From Rubrivivax sp. (lineage in GTDB: Bacteria > Pseudomonadota > Gammaproteobacteria > Burkholderiales > Burkholderiaceae_C): a stretch of DNA of 64,000 bases. Positions 63,352 to 64,000 of this stretch are shown here, one piece after another; position 1 is the first letter of the stretch, and each line of letters begins with the position of its first letter. The notes under the pieces were generated by a model that was not told where the DNA came from, ran no database searches, and was given only the letters and a program-made list of their open reading frames with translations. The stretch covers positions 1 to 64,000 of the forward strand of contig JAIXWM010000057.1 in the NCBI GenBank assembly GCA_027491255.1. The letters are read 5' to 3'. The position numbers were made by a program, and so were the translations under genes.

Positions 63352-64000
63352 ATGATCAAGAAAGCGGCCTGGACCCTGGCAGCCCTGCTGGTGCTGGCTG
63401 CAGTGGCCTTCTACGCCGTGGGGGGCCGTGCGGGGCTGCTGCTGCTGACGGTGAAGTTCGTGCTGCGCCAGGACTACGCGCCGACCCGCGAGGTGGCGTG
63501 GCAGGCCGGGCCCGCAGCGCCGGCTGCGGAGGCTGGCGCGCCGCGTCGTCCGCCCAACGTGGTGCTGATCGTCGCCGACGATCTGGGCTTCAACGACATC
63601 ACCCGCTACGGCGGCGGTATCGCCGGCGGCAGGGTGCCGACACCGAACATCGACAGCATCGCCCAGCAGGGTGTGGATTTCCGCACCGGCTATTCGGGCA
63701 ACGCCACCTGCGCGCCGGCGCGCGCGGCCATCATGACCGGGCGCTACGCCACGCGCTTCGGCTTCGAGTTCACGCCCACGCCCAAGCAATTCATGCAGGC
63801 CATCACCGGCATGGCCCCGGCCGATCAACTGTTCAAGCCGGTCTACCACGCCGAACGCGAGGCCAACCTCATCCCCTATGAAGACATGGGGCTGCCCACC
63901 AGCGAAATCACCTTGGCCAGGTTGTTGAAAGGCGCGGGCTACCACACGGTGCACCTGGGCAAATGGCATCTGGGCGACAGCCCGCAGTTCAGAGCCTACC
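63352..64000 (+). CDS. Cys-type sulfatase, cut by the window edge
   Basis: The first 216 residues only. A membrane anchor (about 5-24) is followed by PPNVVLIVADDLGFNDITRYGGG (metal-binding Asp pair) and the formylglycine signature TCAPARAAIMTGRYATRFGFEF, with the modifiable Cys at residue 120 in a C-x-P-x-R context. HLGKWHLGD near the window end is the next conserved block. It should hydrolyse a sulfate ester after activation by the FGE encoded divergently. It follows the MBL gene by 43 bases and is probably co-transcribed. Confidence 0.9.
   Translation, partial: MIKKAAWTLAALLVLAAVAFYAVGGRAGLLLLTVKFVLRQDYAPTREVAWQAGPAAPAAEAGAPRRPPNVVLIVADDLGFNDITRYGGGIAGGRVPTPNIDSIAQQGVDFRTGYSGNATCAPARAAIMTGRYATRFGFEFTPTPKQFMQAITGMAPADQLFKPVYHAEREANLIPYEDMGLPTSEITLARLLKGAGYHTVHLGKWHLGDSPQFRAY

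Overview
The window looks like chromosomal DNA of a high-GC betaproteobacterium of the order Burkholderiales, probably near the Rubrivivax/Leptothrix group. The grounds are the gene order gyrA-pheA-tyrA-aroA-cmk-rpsA-ihfB-lapAB, a Bug/TctC-type solute receptor, strongly G/C-biased third codon positions and 'CTAGAAT'-like upstream motifs. This placement is inferred from gene content, not from a database search. I saw no rRNA, tRNA, CRISPR array, prophage or intact insertion sequence.

Layout. (1) 0.1-14.4 kb is housekeeping. An OmpA-like protein with a long Pro-Ala linker diverges from a tightly packed run: gyrA, pheA, tyrA, a fused aroA-cmk gene, rpsA, ihfB, lapA and lapB. A convergent msbA-type flippase and a small secreted helix-hairpin-helix protein follow. 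(2) 14.4-25.0 kb carries dnaE, an alpha/beta hydrolase, an orphan CcmI-like TPR protein, a divergent iron-type ABC permease/ATPase pair with a Fur-like palindrome between them, and the protease ctpA with a strong terminator. (3) 25.0-34.1 kb holds arginase, a remnant of an acyl-CoA synthetase, a PfkB sugar kinase coupled to a GNAT acetyltransferase, an HD-GYP protein without its HD dyad, a hydrolase, prfB with its programmed frameshift, and pepN. (4) 34.1-40.4 kb is accessory: LysR, a split UxaA-type dehydratase and a Bug receptor sit between pepN and fbp. Behind fbp lie an IS110-like transposase remnant and a MazEF-type module whose toxin reading frame is shifted.

(5) 40.5-47.4 kb is the most unusual region. 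Seven minus-strand genes are joined by overlaps or short gaps: two paralogous NodB/PuuE-like deacetylases, a MetN-like ATPase without the regulatory domain, a MetI-like permease, a MetQ-like receptor that is not a lipoprotein, a GntR/FCD regulator and a YrdC/Sua5-like protein. A class II aldolase and a 4-oxalocrotonate-type tautomerase face them. Together they suggest uptake and processing of an unidentified N-containing compound, possibly a ureide or hydantoin. (6) 47.5-55.1 kb holds FmdB, a VC0807-type membrane protein, a yqjD-yqjE-yqjK set, ExoD, a CoA-type Nudix hydrolase, UspA, a feruloyl-CoA-synthase-like ligase and a histidine phosphatase. (7) 55.3-64 kb holds a 4-coumarate-type CoA ligase, a secreted hydrolase, a membrane protein of unknown role, a GST, then a sulfatase module: a membrane-anchored formylglycine-generating enzyme facing a metallo-beta-lactamase-fold hydrolase and a Cys-type sulfatase cut by the window edge.

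A family of roughly 100-160 bp palindromic intergenic repeats recurs at about 29.0, 36.7, 48.6 and 55.2 kb, three times abutting a stop codon. It is the main structure that the genes do not explain.
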